Shown piece after piece: positions 46,430-56,130 of a stretch of 64,000 nt of DNA; position 1 is the first letter of the stretch; each line of letters opens with the position of its first letter. The stretch spans positions 2,046,001 through 2,110,000 of the forward strand of contig CAWHVG010000003.1 of assembly GCA_963832725.1 (NCBI GenBank). The letters are read 5' to 3'. The DNA comes from JAEZBP01 sp963832725 (GTDB lineage: Bacteria; Myxococcota_A; Polyangia; Polyangiales; Sandaracinaceae). Below the pieces are notes generated by a model that saw nothing but the letters and a program-made list of their open reading frames with translations, did no database searches and was not told the DNA's origin. Made by a program: the position numbers and the translations under genes.

Positions 46430-46688
46430 GAGCCGGCGCGCGGACTTGCGCCCGGAGGGCTTCCCGCCCATAGCTCTGGCCATCCCGTCGAAGGTCGCGC
46501 GCCCCGGCTGGAATGTGCTGGCGCTCGATACGTTGGGGAACCACGGACGAGAAGCGATGGTGAAGGGACACTCGAGCAGGATTCGCAGCGCGACGCCACG
46601 ACCTGCCGCGCCCGGTGCGGTCGACCGCGTCCCACCGTCACGAACCGAAGAGCGGAGAGCGCGCCACGCGCTCGCTCGCGAGCAGCCG

Positions 46689-47666
46689 ATGAAGTCCAAG
46701 CGCACGCGCGTGATTGTGATCGTGGTGGGGAGCCTGCTGGCCGTCGCCGTGGTCGGAGCGCTCCGCTACGTGCAAGGGCACCACGGCGCGGAGCCGAGCC
46801 CCACGACGGCGAGGACGGTAGGACCGCCGGACGAGAACGCACCTATCCGGGTCCCGCACGAGGAGTCGGGACCACAGCCCATCGTCGTCGCCTGGGAGTG
46901 CAGCCGCTCCGATCAGCCGACCTTCGTGCTCTACGACGACGGCCGCTGGCTGCGCGACAGCATGGCGGACGACCGCTGCGGTCACGGGCTGCGCGAAGGG
47001 ACGCTGACGCCGGAGCAGGTCACGGCCCTGCGCACCGGGCTCGTGGACGCGAACCTCCTCTCCATGCCGCCCTACCCGAGCGTCAACCCGCTCGTCATCG
47101 CCGGCGACTCGGTGACCATCGCGGTTCGGGACGGGTCCCGCTGGCAGGTGGCGGCGGTCGACGCGATGCACCCGCGGTGGACTCGCGAGCAACACGTCCG
47201 CGCGGCCGAGACGGCGGACGCCGGCAGCGCGGTCCACTACACCGAGCCCGTGCCCGGGCCCTTCCTGGCCGCCAACGACCTCTTGGTCCGCTTCGACGAC
47301 TCGAACGGCACGCCCTACCAGGGCGAGGGCTGGGTCGTGCAGGTCGTCGATCAAGGCGCGACCGGCACCGAGGCCGACACCCTCCTCGGCACCCCGCGCG
47401 AGTGGCCTTCCAGCCTGCCGGCGCTCACCGGGCTCGACCATCTCGCGGCAGGGCATCCGATCTTGGTCCCCATCCCCAGCGACTCGGTCGACGCGGTCCG
47501 CAACGAGATCGCCGGCGCCGGGACGGGCCGCTTCATCGTCGGCGACCGCCGGGTCTCGGTGTCGATCCCCCACCAGGCGATCCCCGCCGAGGCCGAGATC
47601 CGCGCGCTGCACGACGCGTTCTTGCGCTTCGCGCACCTGCTGCCGCCGCTCCCCGCCCAAGGGTGA
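46689..47666 (+). CDS. Membrane-anchored protein of unknown function
   Basis: 325 residues with an N-terminal TM anchor (TRVIVIVVGSLLAVAVVGALRYV), a Pro/Glu-rich spacer and a periplasmic domain (IVVAWECSRSDQPTFVLYDDGRWLRDSMADDRCGHGLREGTLTPEQVTALRTGLVDANLL). The FVLYDDGRW...LT-x-E-Q-x-x-x-L pattern occurs in small secreted proteins of myxobacteria, but I cannot name the family. It sits between the SWIM gene (259 bp, nothing definite between) and the WGR gene (31 bp), on the same strand. Confidence 0.7.
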   Translation: MKSKRTRVIVIVVGSLLAVAVVGALRYVQGHHGAEPSPTTARTVGPPDENAPIRVPHEESGPQPIVVAWECSRSDQPTFVLYDDGRWLRDSMADDRCGHGLREGTLTPEQVTALRTGLVDANLLSMPPYPSVNPLVIAGDSVTIAVRDGSRWQVAAVDAMHPRWTREQHVRAAETADAGSAVHYTEPVPGPFLAANDLLVRFDDSNGTPYQGEGWVVQVVDQGATGTEADTLLGTPREWPSSLPALTGLDHLAAGHPILVPIPSDSVDAVRNEIAGAGTGRFIVGDRRVSVSIPHQAIPAEAEIRALHDAFLRFAHLLPPLPAQG

Positions 47667-47697
47667 AAAAGCGCGGGCGTCAGCGTAGAACGCGGGC

Positions 47698-50600
47698 ATG
47701 CCGCGCTACGAGCTGATCGAGGGGAAGTCCGCCAAGTTCTGGGAGATCGAGCTACACGGGACGTCGTTCACCACGACGTACGGGCGCATCGGCACGGACG
47801 GTCAGTCGAAGACCAAGAGCTTCGACGACGTCGCAGCCGCGCAGAAGGCCTACGACGAGACTGGTCCGCCAGAAGGAGAAGAAGGGCTACGTCCTCGAGG
47901 GCGCCTCGAGCTCCACCCCCTCGGCAGCGCCCGACGAACCGAAGACCGGCGCAGCGGCGCACGGGACGGCAGCCGGCGAAGGCGAGGTCGACACCAGCGT
48001 GGCGGAGACGCGCGCGGCCGGCGACGTGGGAGAGGCCGACACCAACACGGCGGCGATGAGGCGACCGAGCGGGCGCCTCGGCGGCGGACAGCGCCGCGCC
48101 CGCGAGTGACGCATCCGATGGCGCCATGGCGGGCAGCGCGGCGGCGAACGACACCACGCCCGCGAGCAACGCATCCGCGACGGCCGATGGCGCCATGGCA
48201 GGCGACGCGTCCCAGGCCGCGACGGCGGGCAGCCAGACCGCCGCGTCGGGAGAACGCGACCCGAACCGCCTGGGCACGCTGACCTGGAGCGCCGCGCTCG
48301 ACGCGCTCTTGCCCGAAGGCGCCAGGCCCGACGCGCCGGCCCGAGCGCCGGAGGCCGAGGAGGCGGCGACGCTCTATCTGCGGATCAACGACTGGGCGCG
48401 GCCGAAGATCAAGCCCTCCATCGAGCAGGGCCGCGTCGTCTATCCCCAGTACTCCGAGCTCGCGAACAGGGTCGTGTGGTCGTACTTCGCGGCGAACGTG
48501 CCCGAGACGCTCGACCCCGAGGTCGAGGCGGCTGCGTTCCTCTTGTTCACTGCCGCGCCGAGCACCCCTCAGGTGGACATCGCACACACGATGATCCGCT
48601 TCTGGACGGCGCGCTCCGGGCTGGTCTTCGCGCTCGAGACCTGGCTCCGCACCCTCGCGCCGATCGCGGTGAGCGCGTACGGCTTTCAGCGCGAGGGCAT
48701 CGCGCCACGGCTGACGCTCGTCGACGACGACCCGGAGAGCAAACACCCGCACCTCAGCCGGGAGCAGCGCATCCGCCGCCACGGCGCCGCCGAGCTCTTC
48801 CGCCGGCTCTTGGCGGCGGCGGACGCCGAGGTCGTGCAGGCGACGCGAGACCGAGCGGCAGCTCTGCGCGAAGGCGCCGACGCCACCGTGCGCTTCGCGC
48901 TCGACGGCATCTTTCGCGACCCGTCGTGGCTCCGCGAGGACGTCGCGGCCTTCGGCGGCGTCGGAGAGCCTCTTCTCGTGGGCGCCGCGCCTGATGATCA
49001 CGACGCTGGAGCCGGACGAGCTGGCCGAGGTGTTCGCGAAGCTGAGCTCGCTCGAGTGCTTGCAGCTCGGCGCGGTGAAGACGAGCTGGCGCTTCAATCC
49101 CGCGCCGGGCGCGCTGGTCGAGCTGCTCGACCGCCACCGCGAGCGCGGCTTTCTCCCGATCTCCGCCTGGGTTCGCCGGAGCGCCCAGCACATCGCGGAA
49201 GCCGAGTACCCGCCCTACGCGCTCGGGGCCTCCCTCGCGCAGGTGCTGAGCCTGCTCGCCGAGCACGCGAAAGACTCCCCGCCGCTGGCCGCCGCCGCCG
49301 CCGATCTGCTCGGCACGTTGGACAAGACGAAGCTGGCGAAGACCGATGATCCGAAGCCCGCCGCGCTCGAGCTGCTCCGCGCCATGCCGGATGCCGCGGC
49401 GCCGGTCATCGAGGCGGCCGCGAAGCGCAACGTCGGCTGGGCCAAGCGCCTGCACGGGCAGCTCGCGCGCCTGAGCGGGCAGGCCCCGCGCGCGCCGGAG
49501 GCAGCGGAGGACAGCCTGCCCGTCGAGCTGCGCGGCAAACCCTTCCCCAAGGCGCCCGACTTCTGGTCGCCCGCCGCCCTGCCGCAGATCCTGCTGCACG
49601 AGGGCGAGGCGCTGCCCGCGACCTCGATGGACACGCTCGCGTGGGCGCTCTCGAAGAAGCACGTGCCCACCATCGAAGCCGCGAAGGCCGTCTGCACGCC
49701 GGCTTCGCTCGCGAGCTTCGCGTGGGAGCTCTTCGTCATGTGGGACAGCGCCGGCAGCCCCTCCAAGCACAAGTGGGGGATGAACGCGCTCGGCCACTTC
49801 GGTGACGACGAGTGCGCCCGCCAGCTCACGCCCCACATCCGCCGCTGGCCCGGCGAGTCGCAGCACCAGCGCGCCGTGAGCGGCCTCGACGTCCTCGCCA
49901 CCATCGGCTCCGACACGGCGATGATGTGCCTGAACGGCATCGCCCAGAAGGTTCGCTACAAGGGCTTGCAGAAGAAGGCCCGCGAGAAGATGGACGAGAT
50001 CGCCGAGCGCCGCGGGCTGACCAAAGAGCAGCTCGAGGATCGGCTGGTTCCGGATCTCGGCCTGGAAGACGACGGCTCGATGGAGCTCGACTTCGGACCG
50101 CGTAGCTTCCGCGTCGGCTTCGACGAGACGCTCACGCCATTCGTCTTCGACGCCAGCGGGAAGAAGCGCGCGAACCTACCCAAGCCGGGCCTGAAGGACG
50201 ACGCCGAGCTGGCCAACGAGGCGGTCGCGCGCTTCAAGGGCATGAAGAAGGACGTGCGCACGCTCGCCAAGATCGAGCTGGCCCGGCTGGAGCAATCGAT
50301 GGGGCGGCGCGACTGGCCGGCGGCGGACTTCGAGGCCTTCCTCGTCCACCACCCCTTGATGTTCCACGTGGTCCGGAGGCTGGTCTGGGGCGTGGTGGAC
50401 GAGACGGGCAAGCCGACCGCCTGCTTCCGCGTGGCGGAGGACCGCACCTACGCCGACATCGACGACGAGCCCTTCGAGCTCGACGAGAGCGCCACGGTCG
50501 GGCTGGTGCACCGGCTGCACATGAGCGACGACGAGACCGCGCGCTGGAGCGAGAGTTTCCGCGACTACGAGCTGGCCGCGCCCTTCCCCCAGCTCGACCG

Positions 50601-50994
50601 CGAGGTCTACCGGCTGGGCGAAGGCGACGCGGACGAGCGCGCGATCGTCCGCTTCGACCGGCGGGAGGTCGAGACGAAGCAGCTCGTCGGCCTGCAGAGC
50701 CGGGGCTGGCGGCACGGCACGCCCCAGGACGCCGGCGTGTACTACTGCTTCGGCAAGCCCGTCCGCGGCGATCTGCACGCCTGGCTCTGGTTCGAGACCG
50801 GCATCGGCATCGGCGGGCTGGACTGGTCGGATCCGACGCAGCTCCTCGGCAAGATCGAATTCTGCCGCGAGGAGCCGTGGGGCTGGGGCAACAGCAGCCC
50901 GGGCGCCGTGCCCGTCGAGAGCATCGACGAGGTCACGATCAGCGAGCTGCTGCGCGACGTGGAATCGCTGCCGGAGGTCGTGCGCGAGGCCTGA
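47698..50994 (+). CDS. WGR - DUF4132 protein (YehI/MolR-like), three frameshifts
   Basis: Large protein of about 1,095 residues. N-terminal WGR domain (MPRYELIEGKSAKFWEIELHGTSFTTTYGRIGTDGQSKTKSFDD), as in PARP regulatory regions; a low-complexity Ala/Asp/Thr linker; then HEAT-like helices and the C-terminal DUF4132 (SFRVGFDETLTPFVFDASGKKRANLPKPGLKDD...SRGWRHGTPQDAGVYYCFGK). Three single insertions shift the frame: an A at about 47860 (corrected: YDELVRQKEKKGYVLEG), one in the linker about 48050-48100, and a C at about 48984 (corrected: LLVGAALMITTLEPDEL). They sum to +3 and the last frame equals the first, supporting one gene. E. coli YehI and MolR have this architecture and lie beside yehLMPQ. 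Confidence 0.82.
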
Positions 50995-51549
50995 AGAGCG
51001 CCCCGCTGCCGGCGGTGGCTGGCGCTGCACGAGCGCGTGGGATGTTCCGCAGAGGCACGAAGCAGCCGGCGTGAAGCCCTTTAACGCACTGAGCAGCGGA
51101 GCGCCGGGCCTCGGATGACGAACGCATGGCCGCCGCCGCGAGGGTGATGCCCCGAGCTCGAAAAGTGTTGAAATCACGGCCTTTCGGGAGATCAGGTCCG
51201 CGCGATTGGCACACCAACCCGACCGTGGTGCGCGCGTTAATACCGTTAACGCTTCTGTGACCTTGCGCTCGCTCCTCGAGGTGGTGGGAGCACAATTGAT
51301 CGCGTGCGGGACGTGGCCGGCCTGGCGGCGGCGTCGCCGGGGCGCGCGTGCCGGAGTCCAACGGGTTCCGCCCCGGGGGGCCGGTCTCGGCGCGGCGCGC
51401 GTGTCCGGAGGATTTCGCCTCGCGCCTGTTCGCGGACCTCGAGCGGAAGATCGCTCACGGCGCATGCGCTCAGTTCGAGAACCGACTCCTCGCTTGGCTC
51501 CGACCGCTGCTATCATCCGAAGCCCTCTCGCAGGAGAAAGAGGTATTCG
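50995..51549. other. Long intergenic region upstream of the GMC oxidoreductase
   Basis: About 555 bp without a credible gene. It contains an AT-rich palindrome (separate entry), TATCAT at about 51512 as a possible -10, and a purine-rich AGGAGAAAGAGG Shine-Dalgarno just before the ATG at 51550. Confidence 0.5.
51234..51252. promoter_or_regulatory. AT-rich palindrome, candidate operator
   Basis: GCGTTAA-TACCG-TTAACGC: perfect 7-bp arms around a 5-bp centre, standing out in a GC-rich genome, about 300 bp upstream of the GMC oxidoreductase. No cognate regulator is visible in the window. Confidence 0.4.
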
Positions 51550-53163
51550 ATGCATCGCAGTGGTCGCTTCCGGATCGGTCGCCGAGATTTCGTTCGCCTG
51601 ACGGCTGCAGGCAGCGCCGGACTCTACGTCGCGGGATGCGACGGACAGGCGGTGGAGCGCGTGCAGGCGCTGGTGATCGGGAGCGGCTTCGGCGGTTCGA
51701 TCGCGGCCCTGCACCTGGCCAACGCGGGCGTGTCGGTGACGGTGCTCGAGCGCGGGCGGCGGTGGGACATCACCGACAGCCACGACACCTTCTGCCCGGA
51801 CATGCTGAACCCCGACGGCCGGTGCGCGTGGATGCACGTGAACCCCGTCATCCCGGGCGTGCCCCCCTCGAACCTCCGCCACTCGACCACCTACGGCGCG
51901 CCCTACGTCGGCTTGCTCCAGCGCTTCCACGGGCAGAACCTCGACGTCGTCTGCGCGGCCGGCGTCGGCGGCGGCTCGCTGGTCTACAGCGGCATCATGA
52001 TCCAGCCGCCGCAGAACCTCTTCGAGTCGGTCTTCCCGAGCGACGTCGACTACGCGGAGATGAACTCGGTCTACTACCCGCGCGTGCAGCAGGTGGTGAA
52101 CCCCGGCAGGCTGCCGGACGACGTCCTCGCGACCGACACCTACGCGTCGAGCCGGGTGTTCCTGCGCGACGCGATGGCGGCGAACCTCGACGTCGAGCGC
52201 ATCCCGGTGACGATCGACTGGGACCTCGTCCGCGCCGAGCTCAACGGCGAGTTCCCCGCCCAGGTCATCCACGGCGAGTACCTCTATGGGCTCAACAGCG
52301 GCGCCAAGAACTCGGTGGACCGCGGCTATCTCGCGATGGCGGAAGCGACGGGCATGGTCAACGTCCGGCCCCAGCACCAGGTCGTCTCGATCGGCGCAGC
52401 GTCCGGCGGCGGCTACGAAGCCAAGGTCGAGCGCATCGACGATCACGGTATGGTCCTCGAGACCACGACCATCCGCGCCGACATGCTCTTCTTGGGCGCG
52501 GGCTCGATGAACACCACCAAGCTGCTCCTGCGCGCCAAGCGCGACGGCACGCTGCCCCACCTCAGCGACAAGGTCGGCGAGGCCTGGGGCAACAACGGCC
52601 AGCGCATCCTGGTCCGCACCGGCATCGCCGACAGCATGCCGGTCAACGAGGGCGGCCCGGCCTGCATCTTCATCCACAACCACGACACGCCGCACGGACC
52701 GGTGGGGATGGAGTTCGGCCCGGCACCGGTCGGCATCGATCACACGCTGATCAGCGCCACGGAGGGCGTGCCCGATCAGCTCGGCCGCCTGGTGCTCAAC
52801 GACCAGGACGAGGTCGAGCCGGACTGGGACACCAGCTACGACGCCAACGCCGGCATGGCGGCGGAGTACACGCTGCAGCAGATGATCGACGCCGCGGGCG
52901 GGATGCGCGGGCACCTGCCCGGGCTCGACGACAGCATCACCTTCCACCCGCTCGGCGGCGCCACCATGGGCAACACCGGCGGCAACAGCGTCTGCGACAC
53001 GTACGGCCGTGTGACGGGCCATCCCGGGCTCTACGTGGTCGACAGCGCGCTGATCCCGGGCTCGGTGCCGGCGGGCAACCCCTTCTGGACGATCGCGGCG
53101 ATCGCGGAGCGGTGCATGGACAAGATCGTGGCCGAGGATCTGAACCCGAGCGGCGGCAGCTGA
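51550..53163 (+). CDS. GMC oxidoreductase, cholesterol-oxidase-like, Tat lipoprotein
   Basis: 537-residue FAD enzyme. The Tat signal RRDFVRLTAAGSAGLYVAGC (residues 11-30) ends in a lipobox-like VAGC, so it may be exported folded and lipidated. FAD fold GSGFGGSIAALHLANAG at 44-60, VCAAGVGGGSLVYSGIMIQP, FLGAGSMNTTKLLLRAK, and the catalytic HPLGGATMGN with the C-terminal YVVDSALIPGSVPAGNPFWTIAAIAERCM match cholesterol oxidase and related 3-hydroxysteroid oxidases. Likely reaction: oxidation of a sterol-like alcohol with O2. The stop overlaps the next gene (TGATG), a partner lipoprotein; a steroid-reductase-like gene lies 4 kb downstream. Confidence 0.9.
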   Translation: MHRSGRFRIGRRDFVRLTAAGSAGLYVAGCDGQAVERVQALVIGSGFGGSIAALHLANAGVSVTVLERGRRWDITDSHDTFCPDMLNPDGRCAWMHVNPVIPGVPPSNLRHSTTYGAPYVGLLQRFHGQNLDVVCAAGVGGGSLVYSGIMIQPPQNLFESVFPSDVDYAEMNSVYYPRVQQVVNPGRLPDDVLATDTYASSRVFLRDAMAANLDVERIPVTIDWDLVRAELNGEFPAQVIHGEYLYGLNSGAKNSVDRGYLAMAEATGMVNVRPQHQVVSIGAASGGGYEAKVERIDDHGMVLETTTIRADMLFLGAGSMNTTKLLLRAKRDGTLPHLSDKVGEAWGNNGQRILVRTGIADSMPVNEGGPACIFIHNHDTPHGPVGMEFGPAPVGIDHTLISATEGVPDQLGRLVLNDQDEVEPDWDTSYDANAGMAAEYTLQQMIDAAGGMRGHLPGLDDSITFHPLGGATMGNTGGNSVCDTYGRVTGHPGLYVVDSALIPGSVPAGNPFWTIAAIAERCMDKIVAEDLNPSGGS

Positions 53164-53834
53164 TGGCCCGGCGCGCACCGACGGCAGCGCTCGTGGTGGT
53201 CGCGCTCGCCTGCCTGATCGCAGGCGGCTGCTTCAACAACGTCGCCACCACCTTCCCGCCCGGGCTCGAGCCCTGGGAGGACCCGAACGAGGCGCCGGAT
53301 CCGGCGCCCGTCGACGGCGACATGTACCCGGAGCAGATCACCTTCGTCCGCAAGCGCTACATGGGCGCCAACGACGTCCACGCGCGCGCCTACGTGCACG
53401 CCGACGTGGCGACGACTTTCGCCGCCGTCCACAATCCGCTCGCCGGCGCGGACCGCCGCCCGCAGGTCACGTTCACCTACGTCGAGGACGTCAATCCCAG
53501 CGTCCCCTGGAGCCACCGCAGCCACCTGGTGATCCCGGACGTCGTCACCGTCGAGTTCGAGCTCACGTGGCGCTCGGACGTCGTGGAGGGGACGGTCGAC
53601 ATGCCGAGGGTCACCGCCACCCGCTGGCAGAAGACGTGGGGTACCTCGGCCATCTCGGTGCTGGAGGGCTCGGTCGTGTGCCAGCAGGCGGCCGAAGGCG
53701 TGACCGAGCTCCAAATCCAGTACCACCTGAGGGCGCTCGGCTCCGGCTACGACACCGTCGAGAGCTACCTACAGGGCTACTACGACTCAATCGTCGCGCT
53801 CGCCCACGACCAGCCCCTGCCGCCGCAGATGTGA
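53163..53834 (+). CDS. Lipoprotein with possible START-like domain
   Basis: 223 residues; signal peptide LVVVALACLIAGGC with lipobox Cys23. The mature part (ARAYVHADVATTFAAVHNPLAGADRRPQVTFTYVEDVNPSVPWSHRSHLVIPDVVTVEFELTWRSDVVEG...LQIQYHLRALGSGYDTVESYLQGYYDSIVALAHD) has the layout of SRPBCC/START hydrophobic-ligand domains ending in a long C-terminal helix. It is translationally coupled to the cholesterol-oxidase-like gene, so it may present or carry the sterol substrate at the envelope; that is inference from fold and context. Confidence 0.72.
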   Translation: MARRAPTAALVVVALACLIAGGCFNNVATTFPPGLEPWEDPNEAPDPAPVDGDMYPEQITFVRKRYMGANDVHARAYVHADVATTFAAVHNPLAGADRRPQVTFTYVEDVNPSVPWSHRSHLVIPDVVTVEFELTWRSDVVEGTVDMPRVTATRWQKTWGTSAISVLEGSVVCQQAAEGVTELQIQYHLRALGSGYDTVESYLQGYYDSIVALAHDQPLPPQM

Positions 53835-53937
53835 GCCGCCCCGTCTCGGGCTGATCGAGAGCGGACCCGCGGGCCGGCTGTCAGGCGACGGGAGGGTTCC
53901 GGGTCGGGTTTGCCGTCGCACGACCGGCCGGGGACGA

Positions 53938-54768
53938 TCATTCGCTCGAGCCGAGGACCCGTTCGGTCCGCGGGGCGAGCTCCGCCGCGAGCTCGGCGAA
54001 GCCCGCGGGGATCTCGAGGCGGTGCGGCGAGTACCAGGGGAGGTGGGAGCGGGCGACGCGCGGGAAGACCGGGGCGAAGAGGCGCCACACCAGGCGAGCG
54101 ACGCGCAACCAGTGCGCGCGGCGACCGCCGAGCGCGGCCATGCGGTCGGGCGAGGCCTCCACCAGGTAGCGCGCCACCCGGAGCAAGAACCTCAACAGAT
54201 GCCGCTGCGCGAACCCACCGACGCGAACCCGGTTGAGGTAGTCGCCACAGACGTGCTGGTACACATCGAACGCCACGCAGCGGTGCTCGACCTCCTCCAA
54301 GAGGTGCCACTCGAAGAGCGCGCGGGCCTCCGGCTGCCAGTCCGAACGGTCGAGGTGGAGCAGGCGCAAGGCGAGGCCGGTCGTCAGCGCCTCGAACCCC
54401 TCGGCGTAGGCCAGATTGAACGAGAGCGGCGCGCTCGCGCTGAAGCGCGCGTAGTCCGCGGCGAGCTCGGCCTCGAGCTCGGGGAGCCGCGTGAAGCCGC
54501 GGTCGCGGAAGTGCTCGTTGAAGCGCTTGTGCTGCTGGTAGTGCTGGCCTTCTTGGAGGATGAACGCGCGCAGCGCCTGCTGGAGCTCCGGATCGGTGAC
54601 GTGCGCGCGCGCCTCGTTCATCGTGCGGATGAGGTAAGGCTCGAGGTAGGGGAGCGCGAGGGAGAGCGCGACGGCGACGAACGAGAGCTCCGGATCGTCC
54701 CGGACGAACACCACGTCGAGATCCTCGGGGAACGCGAAGCGCATCCGCCGCACGGTCATCGAAGCCAT
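53938..54768 (-). CDS. Metal-dependent hydrolase family protein (PF10118)
   Basis: 276 residues with the PF10118 pattern of conserved acidic and His residues in helices: FILQEGQHYQQHKRFNEHF (ExxQHYxxH), YAEGFEALTTGLALRLLHL, FEWHLLEEVEHRCVAFDVYQHV (ExxEHxxxAFDVY). The arrangement resembles a ferritin-like di-iron site, and the family is annotated only as predicted metal-dependent hydrolases, so an oxidative reaction is also possible. The ATG of MASMTVRRMRF is preferred over an upstream ATG. It is convergent with the lipoprotein. Confidence 0.88.
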   Translation of the reverse strand: MASMTVRRMRFAFPEDLDVVFVRDDPELSFVAVALSLALPYLEPYLIRTMNEARAHVTDPELQQALRAFILQEGQHYQQHKRFNEHFRDRGFTRLPELEAELAADYARFSASAPLSFNLAYAEGFEALTTGLALRLLHLDRSDWQPEARALFEWHLLEEVEHRCVAFDVYQHVCGDYLNRVRVGGFAQRHLLRFLLRVARYLVEASPDRMAALGGRRAHWLRVARLVWRLFAPVFPRVARSHLPWYSPHRLEIPAGFAELAAELAPRTERVLGSSE

Positions 54769-54828
54769 CGGCGGATGATGGCACACACTCGCGCGCCGTC
54801 ACGAAGCCCGCTCGCGATCGGGGTCCGC

Positions 54829-55282
54829 TCAACCGCCGCGTGGACGCACGCCCAGCTCGCGGAGCGTGGCCTCGAGGTCCGGCGCCGGGCGGACGTCGAA
54901 GCCGACGACCACCAGCGCGGCGCACGTGACGCTGAGCCCCATGTGTACGATGCGCGGCGCGTCCTTGGCGATGTGCACGCGCGCGGACTTCAGGCGCGGG
55001 CCGAGCGCCTTGCCCCAATCGGTCAGGATCTGCCGTGCGCCGGAGTCGTATCCACGCACCGAGCTGAAGTCGTGGATGAAGAGGTAGGGGCCTCCGACCG
55101 ACTGGCGCAGGAGTCGGTCCGCGTCGCGCGCGAGGAAGCTCGCCATCGGAGCGAGCAAGGTGTCGCCCCGGCTGCGGGTGAGGAGGCCAGGCGGAATCGG
55201 TGATCCATACCTCCATGCGCCCTTCGCGCTCCGCGAGGTCCGGAGGCTTCGTGTAGTGCGAGGTCACGATGGGGTCGACCAT
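54829..55282 (-). CDS. Small protein of unknown function, frameshifted
   Basis: As sequenced the ATG frame MVDPIVTSHYTKPPDLAEREGRMEVWITD runs out of sense at GATTC (55194-55198). Removing one base gives MEVWITDPPGLLTRSRGDTLLAPMASFLARDADRLLRQSVGGPYLFIHDFSSVRGYDS and continues to the stop, about 150 aa. The C-terminal part (RIVHMGLSVTCAALVVVGFDVRPAPDLEATLRELGVRP) has alternating strands and helices reminiscent of small SpoIIAA/STAS-like single-domain proteins; that resemblance is weak. It probably forms a transcript with the PF10118 gene, 60 bp downstream. Confidence 0.6.
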
Positions 55283-55367
55283 CGGGGCGGAGAATACTCC
55301 AGTTCGAAGCGCGTGGTGCGGCGCCGGCGAGGCGCCCGATTTCTGCCTCACGGCGCGCAGGTGGAGC

Positions 55368-55946
55368 TCAGCCCTTCTTGCGTCCCTCGCTCGCGTTGCG
55401 AGGCAGGGGCGCGGGGCTGCGGCGGGGGGCGCCGCGGGAGGGCTGGCGTCCCTTCTCGCTCTGCGCACGCGAGAGGTTCTTCTCGAGGTAGACGTGCTTG
55501 CGCGGGCGACCGAAGCCATTGCCCTCGAAGAAGCCGACGGCCTTCTCGTTCGCGGGGTCGGTGTCGGCGAGCAGGATGCGGCAGCCGAGCTCGACGAACT
55601 CGTCGGTCACTCGGTCGAGCAGCTTGGAGGCGACGCCTTCCCGCGCGCGCGCCGGATCGACACCGATCCACACCACCCAGCCGTAGCTCCAGGCGCTCCG
55701 GCGCTTCTCGAGCACGGTGCCGAGCACGAACCCGACCACTTCGTCGTCAATCTCGGCGACGAAGCAGGTGTCCCAGTCGGAGTCGAAGAAGGCGACGACC
55801 TCGAACTCGTCCCAGGTGCGGTACAGGCTGGGGAAGTCGCCTGCCCGGAAGAGCTTGGCGCCGAGGTGATAGACGGTCGGCAGGTCGTCGATCGACAACG
55901 ACCGCACGTGGACCGAGCTGCGTTTCGACCTTCGTTCGTCCGCCAT
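55368..55946 (-). CDS. GNAT family N-acetyltransferase
   Basis: 192-residue GNAT fold: VHVRSLSIDDLPTVYHLGAKLF, DTCFVAEIDDEVVGFVLGTVLE, the acetyl-CoA loop VWIGVDPARAREGVASKLLDRVTDEFVELG (the Q/RxxGxG/A element is RAREGVA) and LLADTDPANEKAVGFFEGNGFGRPRKHVYLEKNL. The C-terminal tail is basic (SRGAPRRSPAPLPRNASEGRKKG), suggesting a nucleic-acid- or ribosome-associated substrate such as a protein N-terminus; the acceptor is unknown. The ATG has GAGGAGG at a good distance, so a longer upstream frame is not used. Confidence 0.88.
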   Translation of the reverse strand: MADERRSKRSSVHVRSLSIDDLPTVYHLGAKLFRAGDFPSLYRTWDEFEVVAFFDSDWDTCFVAEIDDEVVGFVLGTVLEKRRSAWSYGWVVWIGVDPARAREGVASKLLDRVTDEFVELGCRILLADTDPANEKAVGFFEGNGFGRPRKHVYLEKNLSRAQSEKGRQPSRGAPRRSPAPLPRNASEGRKKG

Positions 55947-56130
55947 TCCACGCCTCCTCTGCAGAGCCGGCCGCGCAGGGCCAGAGGCAGCCCGCTCCTT
56001 CGAGCTGCTCTCCTGCTCGTAGCATGCGCCGCGCGCTTCGCTCGGAGCCCGCGCCGCTGACATCGGACGAGGCGAGCGAGGCTCGGAACGACGGCACCCG
56101 CCGACCGGGCCTCATCGCCGCGAGCGGCCT

